DNA of 64,000 bases, taken from assembly GCA_022702705.1 (NCBI GenBank), contig CM040434.1, positions 18,147,771-18,211,770 on the forward strand. Direction: 5' to 3'. The notes below the pieces were generated by a model, which saw only the letters and a list, made by a program, of their open reading frames with translations, did no database searches and was not told the DNA's origin. A program made the position numbers and the translations under genes. Source of the stretch: Papilionanthe hookeriana x Papilionanthe teres (Eukaryota > Streptophyta > Magnoliopsida > Asparagales > Orchidaceae). This document shows positions 21,074 through 32,021 of the stretch, piece by piece (the stretch's first letter is position 1; every line of letters begins with the position of its first letter).

Positions 21074-21113
21074 TTCTAAAATAAAAGAGAGAAAAACAAA
21101 CAAAAACAGGCAC

Positions 21114-21327
21114 CATAATTCAAATGGAGAGACTTTTTATCAGATTCTTATGGTCTGGTCAAAGAAAGAAATTACATTGGGCTAGCTGGCAAAAGTTAGC
21201 TAAACCTTTTGGAGCTGGTGGAGTGGGGTTTAAAGGCCTGAAACAATTTCAGCAGGTCAATTTTTGTACGTTATGGATTCAATTCAGACAACAACACTCA
21301 CTTTGGGCTAAGTTCATGATGGGTAAA
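21114..21327 (+). pseudogene. LINE1 middle fragment, RT C-terminal region
   Basis: Reads IIQMERLFIRFLWSGQRKKLHW and on through WASWQKLAKPFGAGGVGFKGL to FRQQHSLWAKFMMGK, matching LINE3 at about 53,300-53,520 residue by residue. This joins the fragment ending at 15,263 to the one beginning at 30,341. It is open and uninterrupted across the fragment. GTAAA at 21,323-21,327 is the target duplication of Element 1. Confidence 0.9.
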
Positions 21328-23161
21328 TGACTTGACCCGCAATTACACAATAAATTAACTTCCAAAAGATGGCCAAAAACTTGACCCGATTTATAAATAG
21401 CGGCTACTGTGCAAAATCTTAAATGATATAAAAATTGGAAAAATATTTTGCACACTAGGGGTATACGCAAGTATACGTATCGCTTCAAGTAATATAGAGT
21501 TTTCTTTAAAAACCCTAGTATCGATCCCACGAGGAAGTGAAGTAAGAGGTCTTTAGTCAAATTCTAGTCTACCACTATTACTCCTTAGTTTGACATGTCG
21601 ATTAAAATTGTGTTTTATCTAGCAACTACTCATAATTGCAAGTGTTAAATGTAATAGTAACTATAACTAAATGCAAATAATAGTTTAAAAGATAACCCTT
21701 TTTGGATGAATTGGTTTGGAGAATTTTGAGATACTAAAAATTAATATTCTTATGTAATAAAATTGATAATGTATAGGAATGAGATGCATTTATTATTGTA
21801 TGTGCTAAATAGAAGCAATCCTATTCTTTACCCTTTGGTCCAGGCATAAAGAACATTGACTAATCGTATGCTTGGTTACTGAATCTGCGGCTAGGCTGGG
21901 AGGATACCGACTCTCACTTCGGAGCTCCCACGTTCCCCTTGCCTGAGGGCTAACATCTACACTTCAGCACCCAAATGATAGGACCGAATTGAGGATTTTA
22001 GTCTGTCACTCTAAATCTCCAATTCTACGTCTGATAATTATATTTCCCTATTTATTTGCATTCAATCCCCATGAACTATGCTATTCATTCATGGACATTG
22101 AATGTGGTTCCACTGTGTTGAGAATTACACTGCCCTTTTACGGACAATGCAACTACAACGAATTTTAAAAATACAATGGGCCCTTATTGTAATGTAAATG
22201 AAGTGCAAGTAAAAACCATCACATTTATAATTAAAACATCTTTTAGCAAGCATCCCAATATCCTAATCATGAATCCTACTCATTGCAAAAGACAATTAGA
22301 ATGGAAATAATGACATAATTTTCTTATGCCACTATTTCCAAAGAAGAAGAAAGTGTAAGAAAGATACATCACAAAGCACGAAGAAAACACAACGGAAACT
22401 TCATTAAACAAAAGCAAATCCACTATGTAAGTGTTTACAAAATCATAAGATAATGAAGAATAATACTTAGCTTTTTCCCTTTGAAAGAAAGATGAAGTTC
22501 TCTCCCATAAAGTCTCCCGTCGATCCATGCAATGCTAGAACATCTCCTTACCAATTCTCTTAAAATCTCCTCTCCAATCTCTCCAAAAGGGTAGAAATCT
22601 ACATTTCTACTCTTAATCTAAGAACCCTAAACATTCTCCAAGATTTTCCTAACATTCCTCTCTTGTTCTCTTCTTTTTCTCTACACTTTCCTAACCTAAA
22701 TTTGCCTTTTTAAAGAGTATGGATGAAGTTTGAAGAGTTCTCATAAGCACCCCTTCAAAAAAGCATCCAAATACGTTGAATCTGTGCTTGAACCGACCTT
22801 CTCGCCGTCGGCGGGCTCGTTGGCACCGTAGGCGGGCTTCTAGAACATGAGCCAACTGCTAAGGCTCGCTGTCGGCGGGCTCGATCTCGCCGTCGGCGGG
22901 ATCCTTTATAATATATTTGTATGCTCTCGGGAAAAACACGCCGTCAGCGGCCTATTCCTTGCCGTCGGCGGCCAAGTTCAACTTTTGTCTCTTTTGGTCA
23001 TTTTTTATCCAGATTCGCTCCTTTTCGCATCTTTTTGCTCCATTGTCTATTAATCTTCATTCATGCAACAAAACATAGAAAATACCTTTCTTTAAAGTGA
23101 AATATCATCAAAATCAATGTAAAATCAGTATGAAATTCTCAATATATTTTTCTTTGGTCAA
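21328..23161 (-). repeat. Element 1 3' LTR
   Basis: 1,834 bp; nearly colinear with the copy at 28,516-30,335, with scattered substitutions and small indels. Read in element sense it begins TGACCAAAG and ends ...GTCAAGTCA. It contains a cassette of CGCCGTCGGCGGGC-type palindromes (22,800-22,975) and a TATA-like run beside it (plus-strand TTATAATATATT at about 22,904). An 82-aa ORF recurs in both LTRs only because the LTRs are duplicates. Confidence 0.9.
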
Positions 23162-25158
23162 AATCCTTCAAACTTAATTGTTACTTGTCCTCAAGTAACA
23201 CTATAATTTTAAAAATAAAATATATTGACTTGTGGTTGTGGGTTTCAATAGAGTTTCCTATAATTTCATCTCAGAAATGTTATAGTATAACATAGGAGAA
23301 ATTCTAGTAAATCAACCTAGGACTAGAGTATAAGAATATCTCATATTCAACTTAGGAATCCTGATTTTCTATTTAATTCAAAAGTTATTGAAAATTGTCA
23401 AACTAAAGATTCATAGAAAGTATAAAAACAGAATTTAAGCACCTTATCTATACCAATTTAACCAATACCTTTTGAAATAAGAATAAGCTTAGGATTGTTT
23501 TTAAGTCTTTTCATTTAAAAAGATTCAAGTGAAACCAAATTTTGATTAGGCTTCTCCTCAAGCTTCTTCTCACTTATTTTCTTTTCTCTTTTTTTTTTCT
23601 TTTCTTTCGGGATCATTTTCAATCCCTTTTTTTTTCTTTCTTATGTGAGTATTACTATATCTGGATAGGCCTTTAATAATTTTGAATTTCACTATCCTCT
23701 CTTTAAAATCCAAAACTCAAAACTTTCCCTCACTTTTTATAAGTGTAAGTATTAGTTCGAAAAAGGTTTTCAATAAAGGCTTAATTCTCATTAAGTATAA
23801 ATCTAAGACTTTTAGCTTTTCAAATATTCAACTTCTTTCTACCATAAATAGAAAAATCATTTTCCCAATGTTTCCTACAAAATATCTTAACTCTAGAACA
23901 GTTTCCTCACTTAAGATTTCAACTAAGTTATTTTTCTAACATTCCTAAAATCAAAATTATAGTAACCTAAAGGTAACACCACGTACCACAAGTCATTTTA
24001 AAAGTGATATCAAATTAAATATAGGCTACTGAGGACAAATAAAGTTGTATTTAAAAAAAAATTTATCCCTCCAAACTTTAATTTTAAAATATTTTGCAAT
24101 TAATTCCATAAAATGTTTCAGGAAGAAAAAGTAAAAGTTGAATCTACTTACTACTACAACATCCTATCAAATTCATATACATGCATAATTAGGATAGAAT
24201 GACTGTAAGAGAAAGTAAATCTAACCTAAAACATGCTTGTAATAAAATTACACTAAAAAAAAGTATTTTCACATTAAAATTTTATTTTTTTTCCTACCCC
24301 CAAACTTAGATTTTTTAACATATATAGCATTCAGTACAGAAAATATAAGCAGGAAGAAAAACAGTTTAGAAATTCTATCTATCACAAATGTTTATTAAAT
24401 GCATTTGCAAGTGTTCATTAGGACATAACAATATGTAGCAGAAAGTAAATCTAAACTAATCATGCCAGAATGAAATTTACTAAATAAAAGTTTAACTAAA
24501 ATAGCATGTATCAGCAAGGGAATATAAAAATGTTCTTCAATTATTATATAAAATTGTAACACAAAAATAAACACACATAAGATAAATGTGGTCAATTTTT
24601 CCTTTAACTCTTCACATCTTACTAACTTACTTCCAATTTCTAACGGAGTCACTACACTAATAAATTAGGTACTTTCAAATGATTTTATAAATTATAATCC
24701 CAAAGATATTATTATCCCTGATAAATTGGTTTCCAGACACCAATTTCAAGCATCATGTAATCCCTATAACTAAGCACCTCTAACTGTTATAAAGATAGTG
24801 TAAGATCATCCACATGGTATTCATCAAATAGGTTCGCGACTCCTACCTAATGAAAATAAAGTTGCAGAAAGGAAGTAACAAATTAAGATGGAACTATCAA
24901 TGTTCAAAATTCATGATTTCTCATATAAAACTCAAGTCTGGGTGAGACCCAAGTCATAGTGAACTCGTCATTCCAACTACTACAAGAGAAAATACAAGTC
25001 TAACCATAATAAGAAGTTAAGGAATCACCTCCCTCATGACACACAAAGATCAAACTACTAACAATCCAAACATCTATCAGTCATCAATCAAACTAATCAA
25101 TCCACTATAAAGCAAATACAATACAACACTAACAATCATAACTCTCAAGCACACTAAA
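23162..25158 (-). other. Element 1 3' untranslated region
   Basis: No gene. In element sense it carries the post-pol motif (see 25,159-25,212), an AAGTTTGGGGGTAGG-type tract (about 24,294-24,308), and, at 23,521-23,680, a block shared with Elements 2 and 3: GGCCTATCCAGATATAGTAA, a homopurine run, then a sequence containing GAGGAGAAGCC and CACTTGAATC. It ends directly against the 3' LTR at GAAGGATTT, which may act as the polypurine tract. Confidence 0.7.
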
Positions 25159-25949
25159 TCAAACACATTGATAACTATGGGTTGCCTCCCATAAAGCGCT
25201 TGGTTTAACGTCATTAGCCAGACAAATGATTCCACCTGGATCAAAATTCCAATTAAGTAATCCTCGATCAATCGCCCAATCATTTCCAGATCCAATGATT
25301 CCTATAAAATCCTCAAATTGTAATTTTTCATTCAGCTCTTCATTTTCAGTTGGATTTATATCATTGTTCCTCATATTTCTTTCTAGATCCAATATTCTTC
25401 TATTGATTTTCTCAATCCACATATTAATATCATCCTTGAAATTTATAAGAAATGGATCTTTATAAGATACTTCAATATCTCCCAAATTTTGGATCAGATT
25501 CTCTTTAGATAATTCAGATTCAGGATCAAATTCTTCTATGTCACTCTTATGATTCAAGTTATCTTCTAATTCTTCTCCTTTATAACTATTAAATGATGGA
25601 GGATCTATCTTAGTTGAGGAAATAGGTTTTTCCTATTCCTTAGGATTTCTTCCAATGGTCTTCCAATATCCTTATCCTCTTTTCTCAACTCAAAGTTCTT
25701 TTGAAATTTATCCTCAAATTCTCTTCTAAGTCCTAGTTCAATAATTTTATCATGTTCATCATTCAATTTAGGTTTTTCTTGTAATTGAGTTGAATCTAAA
25801 GATATAAAGAGTGGTTGTGTAGATGAATTGCCTAAATAGATAGGCTTTAAAATTGTATGGGGTACATCCATCTTAAGCTCATGAGATTTTTCAACAAATG
25901 GAATTAAAAGTTTACTATTTTTGGTAGCGTCCATCCTTTCACACCTCTC
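25159..25949 (-). pseudogene. Element 1 region after protease, no recognised domain
   Basis: In the protease frame, 25,934-25,605 encodes about 109 aa beginning as the usual Athila protease-RT linker (LKPIYLGNSSTQPLFISL) but turning into acidic, lysine-rich sequence (EDKFQKNFELRKEDKDIG) with no RT motif. A second frame, 25,557-25,159, gives about 132 aa (DPFLINFKDDINMWIEKINR... then FDPGG). The last 17 codons are only translation of the conserved post-pol motif. The predicted protein is hydrophilic with probable helix and no membrane segment. It looks like a filler or acquired segment that replaced RT, RNase H and integrase. Confidence 0.5.
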
Positions 25950-27230
25950 CTAAATATACATACAGTCTTCTTTAAATAACCTTTTCGAATCATCATGAAA
26001 GTCTATGTCAATCTCATATGTTAACTTACTCTCAAAACTTTCTTGGAAATGGTCTTTATTTAGATAATCAATTGCATCCATCCAAAAACATTCATCATCT
26101 TTTCTTTCAGCTAGATATTTCATAGTCTTTAATAACTCAAAGGTGACTTCATGGTCATTAATATTCATAGTCAATTTTCCTTTTTGCATATCTATCATAG
26201 CCTGTCCAGTAACAAGGAAAGGTCTCCCTAAAATAATTAGAATTTTTTTATCTTCATCCATATCTAATACAATAAAGTCCAAAGAAAAGATAAATTTGTC
26301 CACTTTGACAAGCACATCTTCTATAACTCCTTTTGGATAAATGATATATCGATAAGCTAACAGAAGGGTTACAGTAGTGGGAGAAATATCGACAAAACCT
26401 AACCTTCTAAATATAGATAGAGGCATCACATTAATGCTCACTCCTAAATCACATAAAGCTTTTCCACATAATCTTTTTCCAATTGCACAAGGAAATGTAA
26501 AGCTACAAGGATCTTTAAATTTCTGAGGAAAATTTTTCTAAAGTATAGCGCTGCACTCCTCACTTAGTGAAACTGTCTTGTAATCCCCAAATTTCCTTTT
26601 CTTGTTTAATATATCCTTCATAAACTTTGCATAACTTGGCATCTGTTCCAAAGTTTCAGTGAAAGGAATATTTATCGTTAACTTCTTAAGTACTTTCATG
26701 AACTTTGAAAATTTTTTATCTAACTCATGCTGTCTAAGTCTTTGAGGAAATGGAGGTGGTGGTTTTTCCAAACTGATTTTAGTTGGAGATATTAATTTTT
26801 CCAGATCCTTAGAAACATGTTCTTCAGGTCTTTTAGTTTCCTTTGTTTCTCTCACAACAACTTTCTCTTTTCTAACCACATCTTCTATCTCTCTTCCACT
26901 TTTTATTTGGACAGCTTTTACTTGTTCATTAGTGTTCTCTTTAGGGTTGATTTCAATGTTGCTAACAAGTGTTCCTTGGGTTCCATTGCTAAGTGAATTA
27001 GCAATTTGTCCCAGTTGATTTTCTATGTTTCTATTCACAATAATTTGACTTTGCAACTGGTTTCCGATTTGCAATACCACTTCTTCCATAGACATCTTCT
27101 TATCCTCAAATTTTTTTATCATTGTTAGAGTCCGGTGGATATGAAGGTCTATAGTTTGTTTTCCCCTGATTATTCCAACTTCCATTAAGATTTGCATGAT
27201 TATTTTCCCATTTTTGGTTTCCACAATCAT
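25950..27230 (-). pseudogene. Element 1 gag C-terminal linker and aspartic protease
   Basis: Protease cuts the Gag-Pol polyprotein. In one frame: an Asn-rich linker, IRGKQTIDLHIHRTL, QLRSG-like IKSGREIEDV, PPPPFPQRLRQHELDK, PFTETLEQMPSYAKFMKDIL and KKRKFGDYKTVSLSEECSAIL, then a stop at about 26,538. The protease follows with Asp in LCDLGVSIN, then MPLSIFRRLG, YPKGVIEDVLVKVDKFIF, FIVLDMDEDKKILIILGRPFL and a C-terminal acidic tail ending at 25,950. One stop interrupts the frame, and it is one frame off from gag, so a frameshift near 27,150 is needed. It is unusually well kept for this window. Confidence 0.85.
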
Positions 27231-28167
27231 TAGTATAATTCCAGTTAAATTTAGGATGGTTCTCCCAACATGGGTTGTACAAGATAGAATATGGGTTGTT
27301 TATGGTATTTAAAGTATCATAAATTAAGTTAGAATCAATCATATGCTCTAATGAACTTTCCTCACTTACAGGAGTAAATTGAGGTTGGTTCATTCCAAAT
27401 TGGTCCAACTTCCTTGATACTGCAGCAACTTGAGATGCAAGAACTGCAATCGCATCTGTATCATGAATACTTGCTACATAATTATGATTTACCCTTGTAG
27501 AGGACCATTGAAATTTGTTTATAGCTATTTTTTTAATTAACTCATACGCTTCATCAAATGGTTTTGACATTAATGATCCACCAGCGGCAGCATCAATTAT
27601 TGACCTAAGGGATCCTACTAACCCATTATAAAAAGTTTGAATGATTAGCGAATCGGGCAGAGCATGGTGTGGAGACTTTCTTAGGAGTTCCTTAAATCTT
27701 TCACAGGCTTTGTATATTGATTCCCCTTCATTTTGTCAAAATGACATAATATCATTTCTATGTTTAGTAGTCGTTGAAAGTGGAAAATACTTTGCTAGGA
27801 ATTTCTGAGTTAACTCCTCCTAATTTTTAATAGAGTCAGGTGCTAACGAGTATAACCACATTTTAGCCTTATCCCTTAGTGAAAAAGGAAAAATCCTTAG
27901 TCTAACAGCATCGTCTGACATACCGTTATAACGAAATATAGCACAAAGTTCTAGAAAATTTGATAAGAGTAAATAGGGATCCTCCGAAGGAGTTCCCCCA
28001 AATTGATTGTTCTGCACCAGTTGGATAATCTCAGGATTTATTTCAAACGAATCAGCTTCTATGACAGGATTTTGTATACTTGAGTGAATTTCATCTGTCG
28101 TAGGATTTAGGTAATCCCTCAATGAAGTATGATGATTTTCCATGTTATTATCTTGAAAGTTTTCCAT
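27106..28167 (-). pseudogene. Element 1 gag (Athila type)
   Basis: Gag forms the particle. ATG at 28,167 (MENFQDNNMENHH) starts a single frame to 27,106: LRDYLNPTTDEIHSSI, IIQLVQNNQFGGTPSEDPYLLLSNF, GMSDDAVRLRIFPFSLRDKAK, MWLYSLAPDSIKN, then FLAKYFP, FYNGLVGSLRSIIDAAAGG, FDEAYELIKKIA and a WENHPKFNWNYTN-type Asn/Trp-rich tail. Stops at about 27,820 (in Trp-to-stop context) and about 27,730 break it. Order and wording match the gag at 40,494-41,905 in Element 2. No CCHC knuckle is visible, as usual for Athila. Confidence 0.9.
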
Positions 28168-28500
28168 TTCAATTTCTAGTTTTTCGAGTCCTTTCTATAT
28201 TTTTATATTTTTATTTTTTTCAAACTCGGGATGATAAGGCACAAGTCATGCAGATCTTTTGTTTCGCATACGTAACACAACAAACAATACATTAATAATT
28301 AAACAAATAACATATGAAATATATTCAACACAACAAAACATTTTCACAAACACCTTATTTTTCACGCAAATAGTTTTTTAACAACAATTTTTCATATAAA
28401 AACACTTTTCACACAAAAAAATTTTTACGACACTACAGTTTTCCAAGTCTATGCCTAATTACTTCAACTAAAATTCTCCTAAAGTCCTTACCGAAGCTTC
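28168..28500 (-). other. Element 1 leader between primer site and gag
   Basis: About 330 bp of AT-rich DNA. Upstream of the chosen ATG, in element sense, a CGAAAAACTAGAAATTGAAA context resembles the N-terminal region that Element 2's gag extends into (SELERTVRKIRK), but here it is too damaged to extend the start. Confidence 0.5.
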
Positions 28501-28515
28501 CTGGCAACGGCGCCA
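28501..28515 (-). other. Element 1 primer-binding site (tRNA-Asp type)
   Basis: In element sense this reads TGGCGCCGTTGCCAG directly after the 5' LTR, complementary to the 3' end of plant tRNA-Asp (one mismatch). tRNA-Asp priming is characteristic of Athila elements. Confidence 0.85.
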
Positions 28516-30335
28516 AAAACTTGACCCGACCCGTAATTACGCAGTAAATTAACTTCCAAAAGATGGCAAAAAACTTGACCCGATTTATAAATAGTGGCTA
28601 GTGTGCAAAATCTTAAATGATATAAAAATTGGAAAATATTTTACACACTAGGGGTACTAAGCAAGTATACGTATTGCTTCAAGTCATATAGAGTTTTCTT
28701 TAAAAACCCCAGCATCGATCCCATGAAGAAGTGAAGTAAGAGGTCTTTAGTCAAATTCTAGTCTACTACTATTACTCCTTAGTTTGAAATGTCGATTAAA
28801 ATTGTGTTTTATCTAGCAACTACTCCTAAATGCAAGTGTTAAATGTAATAGTAACTATAACTAAATGCAAATAATAATTCAAAAGATAACCCTTTTTGGA
28901 TGAATTGGTTTGGAGAATTTTGAGATACTAAAAACGACTATTCTTATGTAATGAAATAGATAATGTATAGAAATGAGATGCATTTATTATTGTATGTGCC
29001 AAATAGAAGTAATCTTATTCTTTACCCTTTGGTCCAGGCATAAAGAACATTGACTAATCCTATGCTTGGTTACTTGAATCTACGAGCTAGGCGGGAGGAT
29101 ACCGAGCTCTCACTTCGGAGCTCCCACGTTCCCCTCGCCTGAGGGCTAACATCTACACTTCAGCACCCAAACGATAGGAACGAATTGAGGATTTTAATCT
29201 GTCACTCTAAAATCTCCAATTCTACGTCTGATAATTATATTTCCCTATTTATTTGCATTCAATCCCCATGAACTACACAATTCATTCATGGACATTGAAT
29301 GTGGTTCCACTTTGTTGAGAATTACATTGCCCTTTCGGAACAATGTAATTACAATGAATTTTAACAATACAATGGGCCCTTATTGTAATGTAAATGAAGT
29401 GCAAGTAAAAACCATCACATTTATAATTAAAACATCTTTTAGCAAGCATCCCAATATCCTAATCATGAATCCTACTTATTGAAAAAGAAAAGTAGAATGG
29501 AAACAATGACATAATTTTCTTATGCCACTATTTCCAAAGAAGAAGAAAGAGTAAGAATGATACATCACAAAGCACGAAGAAAACACAATGGAAACTTCAT
29601 TAAACCAAAGTAAATCCACTATGTAAGTGTTTACAAAATCATAAGATAATGAAGAACAATACTTAACTTTTTCCCTTTGAAAGAAAGATGAAGTTCTCTC
29701 CCATAAAGTCTCCCGTCGATCCATGCAATGCTAGAACATCACCTTACCCATTCTCTCAAAATATCCTCTCCAATCTCTCCAAATGGGTAGAAATCTACAT
29801 TTCTACTCTTAATCTAAGAACCCTAAAAATTATCCAAGATTTTCCTAACATTCCTCTCTTGTTCTCTTCTTTTTCTCTACACTTTCCTAGCCTAAATTCA
29901 CCATTTTAAAGAGTGTGGATGAAGTTTGAAGAGTTGTCATAAGCACCCCTTTGAAAAAACATCCAAATACATTGAATCTATGCTTGAACCAACCTTCTCG
30001 CCGTCGGCGGGCTCGTTGGCACCTTCGGCGGGCTTCTAGAATATGAGCCAACTGCTAAGACTCGCTGTCGGTGGGCTTGATGTCGCCATCGGCGGGATCC
30101 TTTATAATATATTTGCATGCTCTCGGGAAAAATACGCCTTCAGCGGCCAAGTTCAACTTTTGTCTCTTTTGGTCCTTTTTGATCCAGATTCGCTCCTTTT
30201 CTCATCTTTTTTCTCCATTGTCTATTAATCTTCATTCCTGCAACAAGACATAGAAAATACCTTTCTTTAAAGTGCAATATCATCAAAATCAATGTAAAAT
30301 TGGTATGAAATTCTCAATATTATTTTCTTTGGTCA
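28516..30335 (-). repeat. Element 1 5' LTR
   Basis: About 1,820 bp, partner of 21,328-23,161. It begins TGACCAAAG in element sense at 30,335 and ends at the primer site. The palindromic cassette (GCCGTCGGCGGGCTCG and relatives) is at 29,997-30,155; one 19-bp sub-block present in the other LTR (CCTATTCCTTGCCGTCGGC) is missing here. The exact inner edge is uncertain by a few bases because the last bases differ between the two copies. Confidence 0.85.
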
Positions 30336-30340
30336 GTAAA

Positions 30341-31948
30341 TATTGTAAGGAGAATCATCCAACTTTGGTACAAGATAAAATAGGCTCTTCTAAAGTTTAG
30401 AGACAAAGGCTTAAACACAGACACCTGACTGAAACTCATTATAAGTGGGAATTGGGTAGGGGGATATTCTCTTCTGGCAGGATCATTGGTGCCCAGCTGA
30501 TATGTTAAACCCCATTTCCACCGTCACTAGAACTCAGTTCCCTGTTGCTGATTGTTGGAACTGGGAGGTTTGGTCCATCATTTTTCTTAATCAGATCTTA
30601 CAGGAATCATCAGTGGCTTAGGTGCCAAACTTCCATTTGACAGATCTAAACCTGACATAATCAATTGGCATAATGGTAAGCTGCATAGCCTTACTAAATA
30701 CATATATAATGCCATACATCCCTGGGCTTAAGTGGATTAGGGGCTCAGTTATGGAATAAATTCCTTACTCCCTCGACGTCTTTCTTAAATTGGAGAATAT
30801 TTTAAAGTTGCATCCCAACTAATGACATACTAAAGTTGAAAGGTTTAAGGGGACCTTCTGAATGCTATCTTTGTGGCCAACAAGCAGAATCAATACATCA
30901 TCTTTTTTTCCATTGCATTTTCTATAGGAGGTCTAGGTTGCTATCACTGATCTCTTTACTATCAACACCATTCAGTTGGATTGGCAGGATCTAACTACTT
31001 GCTGGCACTCTTGGCTGAAGGCTAAGCTTGGGGCTATCCCTTTTATCATTGCATGGTTGATATGGATGCATATGAAGAGTGTCAAATTTGAAGTCAAACC
31101 TAGTAAAGTGGCTATTGTTGTGGATAACTACCACTCCTACATCTCCAAACTGATCAGATACAAGAAGTTTCCTAACATCCTAAAAGAATCCCCACAGGGA
31201 TTAACTAAACAGACTAGAATTTTAAGGATTGTGTGGACAGCTCCTGAGTATCCATTTGTTAAAGTAAACACTAATGGTGCTTTCTCTGATGTTGGGGCTG
31301 GTATTGGAGGTACTTTCAGAGATTAAAAGAAACAGTGTTTATGTTTGTTCCATGCACCTGTTGGGGTAACTAACCCATTAGAAGCTGAATTATTGGATGT
31401 CTACTGGGCCATCGCTCTTGCTATTTCCAACAACTGGCAACACCTCATAGTGGAGGAAGATTCAACCTTACTGCTTTATTATCTGAAAGAAGATCTGCCC
31501 CCACCTTAGCATAACTCCCAAAGGGTCCACAGAATCAAAGCTCTGATACTCCATCAACATATTCTTTTCTCTTTCATCTTTAGGGAAGGTAACAGGCTGG
31601 CCAATTGGCTTGCTAGAAGGGGTCTTGGTACAAAGGAAGTTTTTGTCTCTTCTTCACCCCCTCCCAAGCTATCTTTTTTGTTGGAAGCTGATATTTTCTA
31701 TGCTCCACATTTTAGAGTTGTGTATGTGTAGTTTATTTCTGGGTTTTGGTATATATATACGTATTTATATATATACAGGTCTAAAGGTTATTTCTGGGTC
31801 TATTTTTCTGTTTTTGGGTCTAGTAATACTTGTGTGGTGAGGGCCCCTAGGTCTTTAATGATTATCTTTGTTTTGAGGGGTCCCTACCCCTATCTTTATG
31901 TAAACCTCTTTTGATTAAACATGTAGGGAGCCTTTAGTTGCTCCTTTC

Positions 31949-31953
<5 letters not shown>
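30341..31953 (+). pseudogene. LINE1 C-terminal part: zinc region, RNase H and 3' UTR
   Basis: Resumes YCKENHP after Element 1. A zinc-binding RT-associated region reads DILKLKGLRGPSECYLCG...ESIHHLFFHC (30,830-30,930). Then WHSWLKAKLGAIPFIIAWLIW and a plant-type RNase H: VNTNGAFSDVGAG (first Asp changed to Asn), LEAELLDVYWAI, VEEDSTLLL and EGNRLANWLARRG. The last has Asn where the fourth catalytic Asp is usual. Stops occur at 31,324 and elsewhere. The 3' UTR ends with ACATGTAGGGAGC (31,919), a short GGAGC/GCTCC hairpin and then the (TA)n tail. Confidence 0.85.

Positions 31954-32017
<64 letters not shown>
31953..32017. repeat. (TA)n tract shared by LINE1 and LINE4 tails
   Basis: About 65 bp of TA repeat. 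It follows the plus-strand LINE1 3' UTR and, read the other way, the minus-strand LINE4 3' UTR, so two LINEs meet tail to tail here. Confidence 0.95.

Positions 32018-32021
<4 letters not shown>

Larger units (their letters stand above)
15264..21108 (+). mobile_element. 5.8-kb LTR-like insertion in LINE1 (Tat/Ogre-type long LTR suspected)
   Basis: The insertion starts TGTTGGCATC and ends ...AAAAACA, flanked by AGCAC (15,259-15,263) and GGCAC (21,109-21,113), a 4-of-5 target duplication, so TG...CA plus about 5-bp duplication fits an LTR. It holds no retrotransposon protein. Its makeup (internal duplications, three (TA)n tracts, a GC-rich block, two minisatellites) resembles the very long LTRs of Tat/Ogre elements. 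A TGGCGACTCC like an Ogre-type tRNA-Arg primer site lies at 21,064, 35 bp before the end. Either this is a solo LTR that happens to contain that word, or an LTR ending near 21,060 plus a stub of leader. Confidence 0.6.
21328..30335 (-). mobile_element. Element 1: complete Athila-type LTR element lacking RT and integrase
   Basis: Outer ends are TG (21,328) and CA (30,335), flanked by a perfect 5-bp duplication GTAAA (21,323-21,327 and 30,336-30,340) within LINE1. Two LTRs (21,328-23,161 and about 28,516-30,335), a tRNA-Asp-type primer site (28,501-28,515), gag and protease are all on the minus strand. Total length is 9,008 bp. After protease comes a roughly 800-bp stretch with no recognised domain; RT, RNase H and integrase are absent. 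It would depend on an autonomous Athila relative for transposition. Confidence 0.9.
12986..31953 (+). mobile_element. LINE1: L1-type non-LTR retrotransposon, split by two nested insertions
   Basis: Pieces at about 12,986-15,263, 21,114-21,327 and 30,341-31,953 form one colinear plant L1-type ORF2 (endonuclease, reverse transcriptase, zinc region, RNase H) followed by a 3' UTR and (TA)n tail. The reading frame runs across both insertion points once the inserted DNA and one target duplication are set aside: KKST/IIQMERLF at the first and MMGK/YCKENHP at the second, each matching the intact order in LINE3 at 53,290-53,530. ORF1 and the 5' end are missing, so it was 5'-truncated on insertion, as is common for LINEs. 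All ORF pieces carry stops and frameshifts. Confidence 0.9.

Noticed and set aside
22280..22528. 82-aa minus ORF repeated at 29,476-29,724
   Set aside because: Its conservation is explained by the two LTRs being copies of each other.
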